NCBI GenBank assembly: GCA_016859345.1 | Contig: CM029121.1 | Coordinates: 6,448,911-6,512,910 of the forward strand | Reading direction: 5' to 3' | Origin: Istiophorus platypterus | Lineage: Eukaryota; Chordata; Actinopteri; Istiophoriformes; Istiophoridae | Length of the DNA stretch: 64,000 nucleotides | Shown here: positions 61,771 to 64,000 of the stretch, in pieces | How the letters are laid out: each line of letters begins with the position of its first letter | Position numbering within the stretch: the stretch's first letter is position 1 | Notes under the pieces: model-generated | Seen by the model: the letters and a program-made list of their open reading frames with translations, nothing else | Databases searched by the model: none | Told to the model about the DNA's origin: nothing | Program-made: the position numbers and the translations under genes

Positions 61771-62419
61771 TTACGCAGTGTGGCTTAAACCATCCACCAT
61801 TTAAACACACGACTACAATGAGAAGGCACTGTCAACACGACAGCCCACCTATCTGAGCTCAAATGTTGAGGGGGCACACATACAAAAATGAAAGACACAT
61901 TTGGCACCGAGTGCACAGACTCAGGCTTAACAGGTGCAGCTGGACACAACAACACAGCCTTGCTCTCTCTCTCAGGAGAATGACTCCCCCAACCCTCTCT
62001 CCCCTTTTCTCACCCTCTGCCTCACTCTGTCTCTGGATTTGAGTGTGAGTGTGAGTGTGAGTGTATACGTGGGTGTATATTACGTAGTTATATAAAGAAG
62101 CCATTTTTCCTTTCCCTCTCCCCTTTACCTTACACCTCATGTTCTTCCCCTCACCATAGCCTGTGTTTGTGTGTGTGCATGTGTGCGTGTGTGTGTGTGT
62201 GTGTTTTTCACAATACAAGCTGCATCCCCTCGAGAGGAGATCTGCGCCACAGAGTACCAGTCACACATTAAGACACACACATACACACACACACTCAGAT
62301 ACATATGCACACACACTTACAAACACAGACCCCTGGGATGTGCTGTGGCAAGGGAGAATGGCACCCAACACCCATGTCTGGAAACAGGATGATGAAAATC
62401 ATTCACGTCATGGAGGAAG

Positions 62420-62421
<2 letters not shown>

Positions 62422-62464
<43 letters not shown>
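62422..62464. repeat. (CA)n microsatellite
   Basis: About 21 units. Confidence 0.95.
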
Positions 62465-62465
<1 letters not shown>

Positions 62466-62706
62466 TAAATATAAAGAAACAAACACACATAAAATCAACC
62501 AGACATGCAATACACAGACTCAAACGGAGTGCCAGAAAAGCATACTCACAAGGAAGTAAACAGCTGCTCACTTATTTGAATTTATGGTGCATAAAACATA
62601 CACCAACAAAAAAAATTACACAAAAAGGGCTTAAATGCTGTTATACAGACAAAAACACAGATGCATCATGAGCTGTCACAAGACAAGCAGGCAATAATAG
62701 TTCAAA

Positions 62707-62708
62707 CA

Positions 62709-62743
<35 letters not shown>
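62707..62743. repeat. (CA)n microsatellite
   Basis: About 17 units. Confidence 0.95.
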
Positions 62744-62745
<2 letters not shown>

Positions 62746-62860
62746 CAACTGTTTTCCCGTGGTAGCCTTGGGGAAATTAAAACTACATTATGGACCTCCA
62801 GAGGGTAGCGGTGAGTGAGGGATAGAGGAACAGGAAAAGAGGGAGAGGAAGCAGGAGAAA

Positions 62861-62884
62861 AAGAGAGAGAGAGAGAGAGAGAGA
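62861..62884. repeat. (GA)n microsatellite
   Basis: About 12 GA units. Confidence 0.92.
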
Positions 62885-64000
62885 CCAGTGTCCTGTTTAT
62901 CTCAGCTCTGGCCATCATAAAGATATTACAGTGAACCTAGAGAACAGTAATCTCTCCTCAATCTCTCTCCCTCTAATCTGTAACATACTCATTTTACTCT
63001 TATTCATTTATCTCAAATGCACCTTATAGATGGATCCTCCATTGTAACTATGATGAAGTTAAGATTTAATTAATTTGTTTGCTAATTTTACTCATTTTAC
63101 TTAACAAAGGATTTAATTAATCAGGGCCAAATTTTAGTCCTCTCTTTGGATGAAGATGATCTTCCTCATAATTTCTTTTTGTATTTTTCCCTTTTCCAAT
63201 TTTTTATCATTTAATTTTGTTTCAGTTTAATTTAGTTTGTTTTCACTGTACAAATAAGTAAATGTAAAAGCTCAGAAATGGACATCGGAAAAAAACAAGG
63301 TCAAAGGTCAGACTTACTTTCCACCTCTGTCCCCCTACAAGGACCCACACTGATGTAATCAGATGCTTAGAACAGATTATCAATCTGGTGCATCTATCCC
63401 ATTCACCAACAAAAATGCAGAAAAGATAGTTTATGTTAATCTGCTGCTGAAATTGAAGAAGGATTCTGGGTCATTGAATTAGAGGTAATGCCTCTCAGCT
63501 TACATTTTTCAAAATGGTAAACACTCCTGGAAGATAGTAGATGACAGGGGCACACATATATACTTACAGACTGGAGTGTAATATTAAAACACAAAATATG
63601 TGAATGGATGTGAAAATGCAATTCACACAATTCACATTTTTTCTGAGTTTTTGAGTTTCAAGGACATTTGGATTTGAAAACGGCAGAAATGTAAACTGAA
63701 CAGATACTGTACTGATACTTTCTGTCATCTGATAGGTGGAGGCAACATTCTGGCCAACCAGTCATGTCTGTGTCCCCACACATCCATTAACAAAAACACA
63801 CACACACACACATACACACATTCACACAGCTCTTACACTGTGTATAACGAAAATGCAGTAGGTCTCAGTTTCGGTTTGGGGCCCGACAAACATTTTCCAA
63901 GATGACTCACGGGCTTTCTGTGTGTGACTCTGTGTGTGTCTGTGTGTATGTTATCCAAGAGAAATAGTAAGTGTATGTATATGTGTTTGTAATCTACAGT

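Larger units (their letters stand above)
53985..64000. other. Intron upstream of exon A: no coding exon seen
   Basis: Minus-strand sequence 5' of exon A. I looked for the short N-terminal exons of ZNF423 and did not find them, so they should lie beyond the right edge. The region holds a decayed Tc1-like element (56940-57850), a palindromic MITE-like repeat (58836-59014), another interspersed repeat (61545-61770), AT and CA microsatellites, and unremarkable AT-rich sequence. Confidence 0.75.

Noticed and set aside
53985..64000. N-terminal znf423 exons
   Set aside because: No minus-strand match to the short start exon or its follow-up was found.

Overview
This is vertebrate nuclear DNA, almost certainly from a ray-finned (teleost, percomorph-like) fish. 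The evidence is a multi-exon GT-AG gene, very dense (CA)n/(TG)n microsatellites, decayed Tc1-like transposons, small interspersed repeats of a type common in teleosts, and several introns of only 90-150 bp. I see no prokaryotic-style operons, rRNA, tRNA or CRISPR.

One protein-coding gene can be supported: the zinc-finger transcription factor znf423 (zfp423/OAZ/Ebfaz family) on the minus strand. Sixteen internal coding exons run from 53984 down to 15170. They join in one continuous reading frame of about 1,317 codons, with every junction GT-AG and every phase matching. They encode about 28 C2H2-type fingers, from the first N-terminal finger to the finger that starts the C-terminal EBF-interaction cluster. 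The first exons (start codon and N-terminal corepressor motif) and the last exon(s) (final fingers and stop) were not found here and should lie beyond the right and left edges.

Layout: 1-15169 is intron 3' of the last exon seen. 15170-25317 is a compact block of 15 exons. 25318-53774 is a 28.5-kb intron of microsatellites, purine/pyrimidine tracts, small repeats and non-repetitive islands that may be cis-regulatory. 53775-53984 is the upstream exon. 53985-64000 is the preceding intron, with a decayed Tc1-like element and a MITE-like palindrome.

The most notable point is gene architecture. The segment from 25317 to 18130 corresponds to what is, to my knowledge, one roughly 3-kb zinc-finger exon in mammalian ZNF423 and ZNF521. 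Here it is cut by 12 introns in all three phases, several inside individual fingers and most at AG|G-type junctions. Glycine/serine-rich linker expansions cluster near several of these introns. This looks like extensive intron gain in a fish lineage, or alternatively wholesale intron loss in the lineage leading to mammals. The rest of the window is ordinary fish intron sequence with several small repeat families.
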